A DNA stretch of 14,747 bases from Phycisphaerales bacterium UBA2396 (GTDB lineage: Bacteria; Planctomycetota; Phycisphaerae; Phycisphaerales; UBA1924), in NCBI GenBank assembly GCA_002343325.1, contig DDSG01000060.1, positions 1,068 through 15,814 of the forward strand, given 5' to 3'. The notes beneath the pieces were generated by a model that was not told the origin of the DNA, did not search any database, and worked only from the letters and a program-made list of their open reading frames with translations. Numbering within the stretch: the stretch's first letter is position 1; the number at the start of each line of letters is the position of its first letter. The translations under genes and the position numbers were made by a program. Shown piece after piece: positions 1 through 7,739 of this stretch.

Positions 1-1379
1 CGATCGCGGTGTGGAAGGGGCGGGTGGGCGGCGGGCTGGGGGCCGTGGCGCTGTATCCCGCGGGGGGGAGCAATCCGGGCACGATCGCGGTGGGGGATCT
101 GACGGGCGATGGCGTGGCGGATGTCGTGGTGTCGACGATCGGCACCAACGACGTCTGGCTGTTGCCCGGTGATGGGTCGGGTGGCTTTGGCGCGGGTCAG
201 CGTCTCGGCGTGGTGACGGGGGTCGCGGGTGTGTCGATCGGAGATCTGAACGGGGACGGGCGGGCGGATGTGGCGGCGGTGGGTTCGTCGACGGTCGTGG
301 TGGGGTTTGTGTCGGACGGCTCGGGCGGGTTTGTGCGCCAGAATCTGGTGACGCTGCCCCGGGCGGCGTCGGGTGTGTTCGCTGGTGATCTCAATGGCGA
401 CGGGCGTGCGGATCTGGTGACGGTCTCGGCGAACGAGACGACGGCGAGGCTGCACGTGAGGCGGGCGGACGGGACGTACGAGTCGAGCGCGGTGACACTG
501 ACGGGCGTGGGTGTGTCGGCCGCGCTGGCGGATCTGGATCGGGACGGGGTGTCGGATCTTGTGGTGTTCGGGCGATCGCTGCTGCACACGATGCGAGGGC
601 TGGGCGGTGGCGTGTTTGATGGGCCTCGGGCTTGGACGCACGGGTGGTCGGCGGGCAAGAGCTCGCTGGCGGACATGGACGGGGACGGCGATCTGGACGT
701 CGTGAGTTCAACGTCGTCGCAGGCGGTGCTGCTGACGGCGAATCTGAGCAGGCCAGGGGAGATCGACTTTGGGAATGCGGGGTGTGCATCGGGGTCGATG
801 TACATGGAGCTGAATGTCGCGAACCAGACCGCCGCCGCTCCGGACCCGGTGATCACGCTACGGGAGATGTACGACGCGTGGCGTGGCGATCTGGCGGGCG
901 TGGCGGACGCGGTGGTGTCGGAGGCGGCGTTTGAGCGCGCGTACACGACCGCGGGTGGAAAGAATCCGGCCCGTTTGCGCGTCGTTCTTCGCGACCTGGA
1001 CGGGCGGGCGGTGGGCGAGGGGTGGGACGTGCGGGGCGTTTCGGCCGGTGCGGCTGGCGTGATCGTGGGCGAGTTTGCTCGCGACGAGGACGGGTCGTAC
1101 GCCGCGGACGTGCGGGGGGGTTCGACGTGCGGGCAGGCCCGCGTGAAGGTGATCGCGTCCGACGGGAGCCGCGAGGTCGTGCTGATGCCCGCGGCGGAAC
1201 TGGCCGTGGGCCCGTTGGCGGATTGGGACGGCGACGGGTTTGTGGACTTCTTCGACTACGACGCGTTCATGTCGGCGTACGAAGCTGGGGCGTCATCGGC
1301 GGATCTGGATGGCGACCAGCGCGTGACGCCGACGGATCTGGAGCGGTTTGTGTCGGCGTTTGATGTCGGGTGCGGATGA
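1..1379 (+). CDS. FG-GAP repeat protein with C-terminal dockerin-like EF-hand pair (5' partial)
   Basis: The reading frame is open from the left edge, so the gene starts outside the window; numbering here counts the GTG at position 9 as residue 1. Five FG-GAP/VCBS-type repeats, each with a calcium-loop core of the form DxxxDGxxD, begin near residues 30, 79, 127, 175 and 222, a regular spacing of about 48 residues that suggests a beta-propeller. A linker of about 180 residues with few recognisable motifs follows. The C-terminus carries two EF-hand loops starting at D405 (DWDGDGFVDFFD) and D432 (DLDGDQRVTPTD), the layout of a dockerin, and ends in GCG. Planctomycetes have many exported proteins with this kind of Gly-Cys-ending dockerin, thought to act as a sorting or anchoring tail. 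The protein is probably secreted or surface-bound, but the signal peptide would lie off the window. Ligand and partner are unknown. Confidence 0.85.
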   Translation, partial: IAVWKGRVGGGLGAVALYPAGGSNPGTIAVGDLTGDGVADVVVSTIGTNDVWLLPGDGSGGFGAGQRLGVVTGVAGVSIGDLNGDGRADVAAVGSSTVVVGFVSDGSGGFVRQNLVTLPRAASGVFAGDLNGDGRADLVTVSANETTARLHVRRADGTYESSAVTLTGVGVSAALADLDRDGVSDLVVFGRSLLHTMRGLGGGVFDGPRAWTHGWSAGKSSLADMDGDGDLDVVSSTSSQAVLLTANLSRPGEIDFGNAGCASGSMYMELNVANQTAAAPDPVITLREMYDAWRGDLAGVADAVVSEAAFERAYTTAGGKNPARLRVVLRDLDGRAVGEGWDVRGVSAGAAGVIVGEFARDEDGSYAADVRGGSTCGQARVKVIASDGSREVVLMPAAELAVGPLADWDGDGFVDFFDYDAFMSAYEAGASSADLDGDQRVTPTDLERFVSAFDVGCG

Positions 1380-1419
1380 GCCGATACGGCGCGGGGTATG
1401 GCCGGTTTGTTTGTATTTT
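1380..1419 (+). terminator. Likely Rho-independent terminator after the FG-GAP gene
   Basis: Directly after the TGA stop, GCC-g-ATAC (1380-1387, one bulged G) can pair with GTATGGC (1396-1402) around an 8-base loop. A T-rich stretch, unusual for this window, follows at 1406-1419 (TTTGTTTGTATTTT). Position and T-rich tail fit an intrinsic terminator. The stem is short and bulged, so this is moderate. Confidence 0.5.
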
Positions 1420-1594
1420 GATTGGATCTCGATTGGTGCGAATGGTGGCGGCCTGCGCTTGGGGCGCGTGGTTTGGTGGTGTCGTGGCGCGCGTGGTCTT
1501 GGCGCGGGTGCTTGGTGTGGGGGCCTCGGTATTCGCAAATCCATGTTTTTCAGTGGTTTCCGTGGCACGCTCGGTGGGGCGAGGTGACGGCGTG
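1420..1594. other. Intergenic stretch between the FG-GAP gene and gyrB; no gene seen
   Basis: The full gap is 1380-1743 (364 bases). Besides the terminator at its left end and the extended -10 promoter at its right end, short open frames cross it in several registers. None has a ribosome-binding site, a recognisable domain or sensible composition, and they overlap each other. No RNA gene or repeat was recognised. Confidence 0.5.
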
Positions 1595-1607
1595 GGGCGT
1601 GGCGAGC

Positions 1608-1616
1608 TGCTATGAT
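1608..1616 (+). promoter_or_regulatory. Candidate extended -10 promoter for gyrB
   Basis: TG-C-TATGAT is an extended -10 element: TATGAT matches TATAAT at five of six bases and has the upstream TG. No good -35 is visible at normal spacing, which extended -10 promoters tolerate. Transcription from about 1623 would leave a leader of roughly 120 bases before the chosen gyrB start. It also argues against the ATG at 1612, which overlaps this element. Confidence 0.4.
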
Positions 1617-1743
1617 TGCGGCCGCTCTGACACGCCGGAAGTTGGCCCGGAATGGGCCCTGCGGACCCGACCGAGCGGTGTGGGGGCGGAGTGGGGAGAA
1701 CGGGCGGCCTGATGGTGGGCGTCCCGAGCGACAGAAAGAGTCC

Positions 1744-4494
1744 ATGACGAACCGCGCGAACACACCCGGAACTTCATCTCCGACGCCGAGCCCGTTGGCG
1801 ACGCCGAGTCCATTGGGGGCGTTGACCGGGACTCCGGTTGAGGTCACGGTGGGGGCGGAGATCGGGAAGACGAGCGGGAATTACGGGGCGGACCAGATCC
1901 AGGTGTTGGAAGGGCTGGAGGCGGTTCGCAAGCGGCCCGGGATGTACATCGGCGGGACGGGGCTGAATGCTCTGCATCACCTGGTGTACGAGGTGGTGGA
2001 CAACTCGATCGACGAGGCGATGGCGGGGCACGCGACGTTCGTGCAGGTGACGATCCATCCGGACGGCAGTTGCAGCGTGGTGGACGACGGGCGCGGGATT
2101 CCGACGGACCCGATGAAGCACGAGGATCCGACGCTGAACGGCAGGCCTGCGGTTGAGATCGTGCTGGTGAAGCTGCACGCGGGCGGCAAGTTCGGGCAGG
2201 AGGGGTCGGCGTACAAGGTGTCGGGCGGGTTGCACGGCGTGGGCGTGTCGTGTGTGAACGCGTTGTCGGAGTATCTGCACTGCGAGGTGCATCGCGAGGG
2301 GCAGATTCATGCGATCGAGTTTGAGCGCGGGCGGGTGGTCAAGCCGCTGCACGTGGTGGGGAAGGTTCCGGCGGGGAGCCGGCGGAGCCGTGGGACGACG
2401 GTGACATTCCGGCCGGATCCGACGATTTTCCCGGATACGACGTTCGATTACGCCACGTTGCAGAATCGGCTGCGGGAGTTGTCGTTTCTGAACCCGGGGG
2501 TTGAGATCCGTCTGACGGACGAGCGGGTTGGCACCGACGGGAAGACGCGGAGCGATGTGTTCCGGGCGGAGCAGGGGCTGACGGAGTACGTGGATCACCT
2601 GATGACGGGCAAGACGCCGGTGTCGCCGGTGATCGTGGTGAAGAAGGAAGACGCGTCGTCGAGCACGGTGTGCGAGGTTGCGCTGCAGTACCACGACGGG
2701 TACAACGAGACGGTGCTGGCGTTTGCGAACAACATTTTCAACAAGGACGGGGGGACGCACGCGCAGGGGTTCAAGGTGGCGCTGACGCGCGTACTGAACG
2801 GGTATGCGCGGAGCGCGGGGATCATCCGCGAGCGGGATCCGGTGCCGAGCGGCGAGGACCTGCGTGAGGGGTTGGTGTGCGTGGTGAGCGTGAAGCTGCC
2901 GAACCCGACGTTCAACAACCAGCCGAAGGAGAGGCTGCTGAACCCGGAGATCGAGGGCGCTGTGTCGGCGGCGGTGGGGGATGCGTTGTCGACGTGGCTC
3001 GAGGAGCATCCTGCGGACGCCAAGCGGCTGTGCCTGCGGGGGATTGTGGCGGCGCAGGCGCGGGAGGCGGCGCGGAAGGCCAGGGAGTTGACGCGGCGGA
3101 AGAGCGGGCTTGAGGGGGGCGGGATGCCGCACAAGCTCCGCGACTGCAAGACGCGTGACATTGATCGCAGCGAGTTGTACATCGTGGAGGGCGATTCGGC
3201 GGGCGGGTCGGCGACGCAGGGGCGGGACGTGGAGACGCAGGCGATTTTGCCGCTGAAGGGCAAGATTCTGAACGTCGAGAAGGCCCGGCTTGACAAGGTG
3301 ATTTCGTCGGACGAGATTCGGACGCTGATCACGGCGCTGCGGATCGGGATCGGGCAGGAGATCGATCTGTCGAAGCTGCGGTACGGGAAGATCATCATCA
3401 TGACGGACGCGGACGTGGACGGGAGCCACATCCGGACGTTGTTGCTGACGTTCTTCTTCCGGCAGATGCCGGACCTGATCCGTCGTGGTCACGTGTACAT
3501 CGCGCAGCCGCCGTTGTACCAGGTGACCAAGGGGAGCGGGAAGCGTGGTCGGACGTGGTACGTGCTGAACGAGAAGGTGCTGGAGGATTCGCTGACGGAG
3601 CTTGGGCTGGAGGGCTCGGTGCTGGTGGTGCGGGATCTGGCGAACGCCCGTCCGGGCCGGGAGGCGCCGGAGCTGTCGCGTGTGGAGGGTGACCGGCTGA
3701 AGCGGGCGATCTTCCTGCTGCGGCGGCTGCGGGAGCTGGCGTCGATCGCGGAGCGTCGCGGGGTCCGATTCCTGGACATGCTGGGTGATCGTTCGAAGGA
3801 CCCGACCGGTCAGCGGCGTCTGCCGACGCACCGCGTGTCGTGGCGTGGAGGGGACGAGCACGCGTGGTCGGAGTCCGACGCGCTGGGCGTGGTGTCGCGG
3901 CGAGGGCTGCGGATGGCCGACGCGACGACGTCGGAGACGCCGGCGGCCGGGGAGGCCGCGTCGAATGAGCCCGTCGCGATCCTGCGGGAGCTGCACGAGA
4001 ATCGCGAGCTGGACCGGATCTTTGCCGAGCTGGGCGCGATGGGGATCGACGTGGATGACTATGGGCTGGTGCGGGAGGAGGCGGCGAGCGGGGAGCGGCT
4101 GCCCTCCAAGTACGCGTGGGTCACGGAGAACACCGCCCCCGCGATGACGCCCGAGGCGTCAGGCGAGGACGAGTCGGAGGAGGGCTCGGCCAAGCCCGCG
4201 GCACCGCTGGGGAAGGTGGTCGAGGCGGATAATGTGCCGGCGATCCTCGAGAGGCTCGAAGAGATCGGGCGGCGCGGTCTTGAGATCAAGCGGTTCAAGG
4301 GTCTGGGCGAGATGGACGCGTCGCAGTTGTGGGAGACGACGATGGATCCCGCGAGGCGGACGCTGCTTCGTGTGAGCCCGGATATCGCGAGCGACGCGGA
4401 GGCGATGTTCAGCGTGCTCATGGGCGAACAGGTCGAGCCGAGGCGTCGCTTCATCGAGGATCACGCGCTCGAGGTCCGAAACCTGGACGTCTGA
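1744..4494 (+). CDS. gyrB: DNA gyrase subunit B
   Basis: This is the ATPase and TOPRIM subunit of DNA gyrase (A2B2), which introduces negative supercoils in the cytoplasm. From the ATG at 1744 it is 916 residues, preceded by a weak GAAAGAG; the in-frame ATG at 1612 would add 44 arginine-rich residues and overlaps a likely promoter. The GHKL ATPase has the catalytic E83 with N87 (EVVDN), DDGRGIP from D114 and GGLHGVG at 161-167. The transducer contains DGGTH and, where E. coli has QTK, Q393-P394-K395. TOPRIM has EGDSAGG (E482) and DADVDGSH (D555, D557). RFKGLGEM at 850-857 and the LWETTMDP tail are gyrase-like and fit GyrB better than ParE. About 250 residues separate QPPLYQV (588-594) from RFKGLGEM, longer than the E. 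coli insert, and include an acidic Ala/Pro-rich linker. gyrA is not in the window. Confidence 0.97.
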   Translation: MTNRANTPGTSSPTPSPLATPSPLGALTGTPVEVTVGAEIGKTSGNYGADQIQVLEGLEAVRKRPGMYIGGTGLNALHHLVYEVVDNSIDEAMAGHATFVQVTIHPDGSCSVVDDGRGIPTDPMKHEDPTLNGRPAVEIVLVKLHAGGKFGQEGSAYKVSGGLHGVGVSCVNALSEYLHCEVHREGQIHAIEFERGRVVKPLHVVGKVPAGSRRSRGTTVTFRPDPTIFPDTTFDYATLQNRLRELSFLNPGVEIRLTDERVGTDGKTRSDVFRAEQGLTEYVDHLMTGKTPVSPVIVVKKEDASSSTVCEVALQYHDGYNETVLAFANNIFNKDGGTHAQGFKVALTRVLNGYARSAGIIRERDPVPSGEDLREGLVCVVSVKLPNPTFNNQPKERLLNPEIEGAVSAAVGDALSTWLEEHPADAKRLCLRGIVAAQAREAARKARELTRRKSGLEGGGMPHKLRDCKTRDIDRSELYIVEGDSAGGSATQGRDVETQAILPLKGKILNVEKARLDKVISSDEIRTLITALRIGIGQEIDLSKLRYGKIIIMTDADVDGSHIRTLLLTFFFRQMPDLIRRGHVYIAQPPLYQVTKGSGKRGRTWYVLNEKVLEDSLTELGLEGSVLVVRDLANARPGREAPELSRVEGDRLKRAIFLLRRLRELASIAERRGVRFLDMLGDRSKDPTGQRRLPTHRVSWRGGDEHAWSESDALGVVSRRGLRMADATTSETPAAGEAASNEPVAILRELHENRELDRIFAELGAMGIDVDDYGLVREEAASGERLPSKYAWVTENTAPAMTPEASGEDESEEGSAKPAAPLGKVVEADNVPAILERLEEIGRRGLEIKRFKGLGEMDASQLWETTMDPARRTLLRVSPDIASDAEAMFSVLMGEQVEPRRRFIEDHALEVRNLDV

Positions 4495-4547
4495 GATTCT
4501 CGGACCGGGACTCGCGGGGCGGGCGGCAAAGGCGGCACGGGCAGACC

Positions 4548-4573
4548 GGCCGGGGGTTTCCTCGGCCTTGTTG
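4548..4573 (+). terminator. Possible terminator after gyrB
   Basis: GGCCGGGG (4548-4555) pairs with CCTCGGCC (4560-4567), eight pairs including one G-T, around a four-base loop. Only a weak T-rich tail (TTGTTG) follows. It lies about 50 bases after the gyrB stop and before the next gene, where a terminator would be expected, but the poor T-tract lowers confidence. Confidence 0.4.
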
Positions 4574-4641
4574 AACGCGCGAGTGCAGCGGACTTGTCGA
4601 TGTACTGAGGGCACTTCCGGGTCGGCCTTCAGGGAACATCG

Positions 4642-5784
4642 ATGAAGCACGTCAATTCCAGCGGCGAGCCGGCGAGCGAGCGTCCAAACTCTCTGGGGAT
4701 GCGCGAGGAAGTGCTGTCGGATCTGCTCAACTCGATCGACAAGAAGGGGGCGGAAGGGGACGCCAAGCGGGAGTTCGTGCGGTGGCCTTTCCGGAAGGTG
4801 TCGGTGCAGGTCTCGGTGATGCAGCCAGGAGGCGGCGGGTCGTCGAAACTGAAGATGGCCTGCCGAAACCTGTCCCGCGGGGGGATGAGCCTGCTGCACA
4901 GCGCGTTCATGCATCCCGGGTCGCGTGTGCAGGTTCACTTGCCCCGTCCGGACGGGACTGTCATGACGACGGAGGGCGTGATCGTGCGATGCACGCATGT
5001 CCGGGCGATGGTTCACGAGATCGGGCTTCGATTCCTGCACCCGGTGGATGCGAAGCAGTTTGTGCAGACGGATCCGATGACTGACGCATTCAGCCTGGAG
5101 AAGATCGACCCGGAACTGCTGAAGGGCACGGTGGTGCACCTGGATGACTCGGCGACGGAGCGAAAGCTGCTTGCGCACTACCTGCGTGGCACGAGCCTGC
5201 GGGTGCGTCCGGCCGAGGGGCTGGCAGAAGCGCTCAAGCTGATCGGCGAGGGGTGTGATCTGCTGATCATCGACATGGACATGTCGGGGACGAATGGTGT
5301 GGAGGCGGTGGGCGAGATCCGCGGGCAGGGGTATGGCACGCCGGTGATTCTGGTGACGGCGGACACGGCGGCGGCGGCGAAGGTGAACATCGGAGAGCTG
5401 CAGATTTCGGCGCTCATTCCCAAGCCGTTCACGCAGGAAACTGTGCTGCGGGCGATCGCGGAGTACATCTCGGCGGACTCGGGGTCTCGGGCGTTGTGCA
5501 GCAGCCTGCCTGAGGATCATCCGAACAAGGTGCTGGTGGACGGGTATGTGCAGAGTCTTCGCGCGCTCTCCGGGAGGCTGAAGGAGTGCATGACGAAGGA
5601 CGACGCCAAGGGGTGTCGAACGCTTTCGCTGCACATCCAAGGCACCGCGGCGAACTACGGGTATCAGTCGATCGGCAGGCTCGCGGCGAGCGCGGCCAAG
5701 GCGATCGCGGCGACCGGCAGCGCGGCGGAGGCCAGTGTGTCGCTTGAAGCGTTGATCAAGGCGTGCGATCGGGCCAAGCCCTGA
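4642..5784 (+). CDS. PilZ-REC response regulator with Hpt-like C-terminal domain
   Basis: This is a 380-residue cytoplasmic signalling protein. The ATG at 4642 has AGGGA at 4631-4635. Residues about 43-135 form a PilZ domain with the c-di-GMP-binding marks RxxxR (R47-R51, RWPFR) and NxSxxG (N76-L77-S78-R79-G80-G81). Residues about 164-276 form a receiver domain with the acidic pair D168/D169, phosphoacceptor D211 (IIDMDMSG), T239 and K261 (PKPF), so it should be phosphorylatable. Residues about 290-375 are helical with an Hpt-like core, L330-H-I-Q-G-T-A-A-N-Y-G. Aligned on G334 and G340, the usual phospho-histidine position is Leu330, and the only nearby His is one residue later (H331). The protein could join c-di-GMP binding to a phosphorelay; it has no DNA-binding or catalytic output domain. 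The first two domains are firm; the Hpt assignment is tentative. No cognate kinase is adjacent. Confidence 0.85.
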   Translation: MKHVNSSGEPASERPNSLGMREEVLSDLLNSIDKKGAEGDAKREFVRWPFRKVSVQVSVMQPGGGGSSKLKMACRNLSRGGMSLLHSAFMHPGSRVQVHLPRPDGTVMTTEGVIVRCTHVRAMVHEIGLRFLHPVDAKQFVQTDPMTDAFSLEKIDPELLKGTVVHLDDSATERKLLAHYLRGTSLRVRPAEGLAEALKLIGEGCDLLIIDMDMSGTNGVEAVGEIRGQGYGTPVILVTADTAAAAKVNIGELQISALIPKPFTQETVLRAIAEYISADSGSRALCSSLPEDHPNKVLVDGYVQSLRALSGRLKECMTKDDAKGCRTLSLHIQGTAANYGYQSIGRLAASAAKAIAATGSAAEASVSLEALIKACDRAKP

Positions 5785-5810
5785 ACGGCGGGCGCGTCCG
5801 GATCAAGAAG

Positions 5811-5884
5811 GGTGACCGACGGGGCTCGAACCCGCGACCCCGAGGATCACAACCTCGTGCTCTACCAACTGAGCTACGGCCACC
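5811..5884 (-). tRNA. tRNA-His (anticodon GUG)
   Basis: On the minus strand the sequence folds into a full cloverleaf. The acceptor stem GTGGCCG pairs with CGGTCAC (one G-T), the D-arm contains AGCTCAGTTGGTAGAGC, the anticodon stem is CGAGG/CCTCG with loop TTGTGAT (anticodon GTG), and the T-arm contains GGTTCGAGC. An extra G at -1 (5884) faces discriminator C73 (5811), the identity mark of bacterial tRNA-His. No CCA is encoded; the bases after C73 are C-T-T, so CCA must be added enzymatically. It is antisense between two + strand genes, so its promoter should lie in 5885-5960. Confidence 0.96.
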
Positions 5885-5896
5885 ATGAACGCAAGG

Positions 5897-5908
5897 GCTT
5901 CGCGAAGC
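5897..5908. repeat. Perfect 12-base palindrome upstream of tRNA-His
   Basis: GCTTCGCGAAGC reads the same on both strands. It lies 12 bases upstream of the tRNA-His 5' end and between the divergently read tRNA and pckA. It could be a small hairpin or a protein-binding site, or chance in GC-rich DNA. No function can be assigned. Confidence 0.4.
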
Positions 5909-6026
5909 GCCGCCCGCGTGTGAGGTGACTTTAGGTCGGCCGGGTGGGCAACTCAACGAGTCCGAACAAAGTCCGATCGCTTGGGTCGAGGTGTCGGTAA
6001 TCCCCCGGGGAGCGGGTACGGGTTGG

Positions 6027-6055
6027 TTGGCGAGCGTGATGGTCGGGTCTAGGCT
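6027..6055 (+). promoter_or_regulatory. Possible sigma-70-like promoter for pckA
   Basis: TTGGCG (6027-6032) and TAGGCT (6050-6055) are separated by 17 bases and lie about 35 bases before the chosen pckA start. Both are partial matches to TTGACA and TATAAT, so this is only a candidate. Confidence 0.25.
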
Positions 6056-6088
6056 TTGGGTTACCACCATCTGGGAGGAAGAACGATC

Positions 6089-7678
6089 ATGCCGACCGCC
6101 CTGGACCGCTTGAACCTTGCCTCGCACCGCTTCCACGTCAATCTGTCGACGCCCGAGCTGATCGAGCGTGCGGTGTCGGCGGGGGAGGGCCGATTGGCGT
6201 CGAACGGGGCGTTGGTGTGCCTGACGGGCGATCGCACGGGCCGCAGCCCGAAGGACAAGTTCCTGGAGGATTCCGCGGGGATTCACGACAAGATCTGGTG
6301 GGGCAAGGTGAATCAGCCGGTGAAGCCTGACGGGTTCGAGAAGGCGCTGGCGATCGCGGTGGACCACATGAACAGTCGGCCTCACTTGTTCGGCTTCCGC
6401 GGGTATGCGGGGGCGGACGCGAAGCGCCGGGTTCATGTTGAGGTGGTGGCGGAGCAGGCGTGGCACGCGCTCTTTGCCAGCACGCTGTTCATCAAGCTGG
6501 GGAGCCGCTCGGCGGGGGGCGCGACGGAGTTCAAGAAGGACTGGACGATCCTCAACGCGGGTCGGCGTCGGCTGACGGCGGAAGAGCAGAAGGCGATCGG
6601 CGTGACGGGCCCGGTGGCGATTCTGCAGAGCCTTGAGAAGAAGACGGTGGTGATCCTCGGGACGGAGTACGCCGGGGAGATGAAGAAGAGCATCTTTTAC
6701 GCGCTGAACTACGACCTGCCCGAGGCGGGCGTGTTTCCGATGCACTGCTCGTGCAACACGGACAAGGACGGGAGCAACGCGGCGTTGTTCTTCGGGCTTT
6801 CGGGGACGGGCAAGACAACGCTTTCGGCGGACCCGAATCGCGCGCTGATCGGCGATGACGAGCACGGGTGGAGCGACACGGGCGTGTTCAACTTCGAAGG
6901 CGGGTGCTATGCCAAGTGCATCAAGCTGTCGAAGGAGGGCGAGCCGCAGATCTGGAACGCGATCCGTTTCGGGAGCGTGCTGGAGAACGTGCTAATCGAC
7001 GAGGCGACGCGGGTGCCGGATTATGACTCGTCGAAGATCGCCGAGAACAGCCGCGTGACGTACCCGGTGGACTTCATCGACAACGCGACGATCCCGAGCG
7101 TGTGCGGGCACCCGAAGAACGTGGTGTTCCTGACGGCGGATGCGTACGGCGTGCTGCCCCCGGTGGCGAAGCTGACGCCCGAGCAGGCGATGTACTACTT
7201 CGTGAACGGGTACACGAGCAAGCTGGCGGGGACGGAGGCCGGGGTGACCGAGCCGCAGCCGAATTTCTCGGCGTGCTTCGGAGCGCCGTTCCTGCCGCGT
7301 CCGCCGAAGGTGTACGCGGAGATGCTGGCGAAGAAGATCGCGGAGCACAAGGCGGACGTGTGGTTGCTCAACACGGGGTGGACGGGCGGGCCATACGGCG
7401 TTGGGAGCCGATTCAAGCTGGCGTACACGCGGGCGATGGTGACGGCGATGCTGAACGGGTCGCTGAAGAACGTCGCGACGACGCCGGATCCGATTTTCGG
7501 GCTGCACATCCCGACGAGCGTGCCGGGCGTGCCGAGCGAGGTGCTGAACCCGCGGAACACGTGGAAGGACGGGGCGGCGTACGACGCGCAGGCGAAGAAG
7601 CTGGCGAAAGGCTTCCGCGACAATGACGCGACGTTCGACCTGCCGGACGCGGTGCGGAAGGCCGGCCCGAGGGGCTGA
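6089..7678 (+). CDS. pckA: Phosphoenolpyruvate carboxykinase (ATP)
   Basis: It converts oxaloacetate and ATP to phosphoenolpyruvate, CO2 and ADP, the committed step from the TCA cycle into gluconeogenesis, in the cytoplasm. The ATG at 6089 follows a strong GGGAGGAAG (6073-6081) and gives 529 residues, the usual family length; an in-frame TTG at 6056 would put that site inside the coding region. Substrate-binding TGRSPKDK contains R52. The P-loop GLSGTGKTT is at 236-244 with K242, and is followed by the metal-binding IGDDEHGW and by FNFEGGCYAKC. Later motifs are ENSRVTYP, GYTSKLAGTE and NTGWTGGPYGVG. The GLSGTGKTT P-loop and overall length match the ATP-dependent class rather than the GTP-dependent one. 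It appears monocistronic, with a tRNA on the opposite strand upstream. No key residue looks missing. Confidence 0.97.
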   Translation: MPTALDRLNLASHRFHVNLSTPELIERAVSAGEGRLASNGALVCLTGDRTGRSPKDKFLEDSAGIHDKIWWGKVNQPVKPDGFEKALAIAVDHMNSRPHLFGFRGYAGADAKRRVHVEVVAEQAWHALFASTLFIKLGSRSAGGATEFKKDWTILNAGRRRLTAEEQKAIGVTGPVAILQSLEKKTVVILGTEYAGEMKKSIFYALNYDLPEAGVFPMHCSCNTDKDGSNAALFFGLSGTGKTTLSADPNRALIGDDEHGWSDTGVFNFEGGCYAKCIKLSKEGEPQIWNAIRFGSVLENVLIDEATRVPDYDSSKIAENSRVTYPVDFIDNATIPSVCGHPKNVVFLTADAYGVLPPVAKLTPEQAMYYFVNGYTSKLAGTEAGVTEPQPNFSACFGAPFLPRPPKVYAEMLAKKIAEHKADVWLLNTGWTGGPYGVGSRFKLAYTRAMVTAMLNGSLKNVATTPDPIFGLHIPTSVPGVPSEVLNPRNTWKDGAAYDAQAKKLAKGFRDNDATFDLPDAVRKAGPRG

Positions 7679-7715
7679 GCGGGTCGCGGGCGAACGGGTT
7701 GATTGTCTATCATGT

Positions 7716-7735
7716 CCTCCGATTTACAACGGAGG
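7716..7735 (+). promoter_or_regulatory. Hairpin containing the ribosome-binding site of the transglutaminase-like gene
   Basis: CCTCCG (7716-7721) is the exact reverse complement of CGGAGG (7730-7735), with an 8-base A/T-rich loop. The right arm contains the GGAGG Shine-Dalgarno four bases before the ATG at 7740. In RNA this stem would hide the ribosome-binding site, suggesting translational control, such as by temperature, a trans RNA or a protein. Pairing is seen in the sequence; regulation is inferred. Confidence 0.45.
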
Positions 7736-7739
7736 TCCG

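Noticed and set aside
1612..1743. A 44-residue N-terminal extension of GyrB
   Set aside because: Its ATG overlaps a good extended -10 element and the residues are not GyrB-like.
1774..3996. A 740-residue open frame antisense to gyrB
   Set aside because: It is rich in Arg, Pro, His and Leu with no domain and mirrors gyrB codons. Long antisense frames are expected opposite high-GC3 genes.
4159..5640. A 493-residue minus-strand frame across the end of gyrB and the PilZ-REC gene
   Set aside because: It spans two well-supported genes on the other strand and has shadow-like Arg/His/Pro composition and no motif.
6056..6088. A TTG start for PEP carboxykinase
   Set aside because: The ATG at 6089 has a strong Shine-Dalgarno at the right distance and gives the usual family length.
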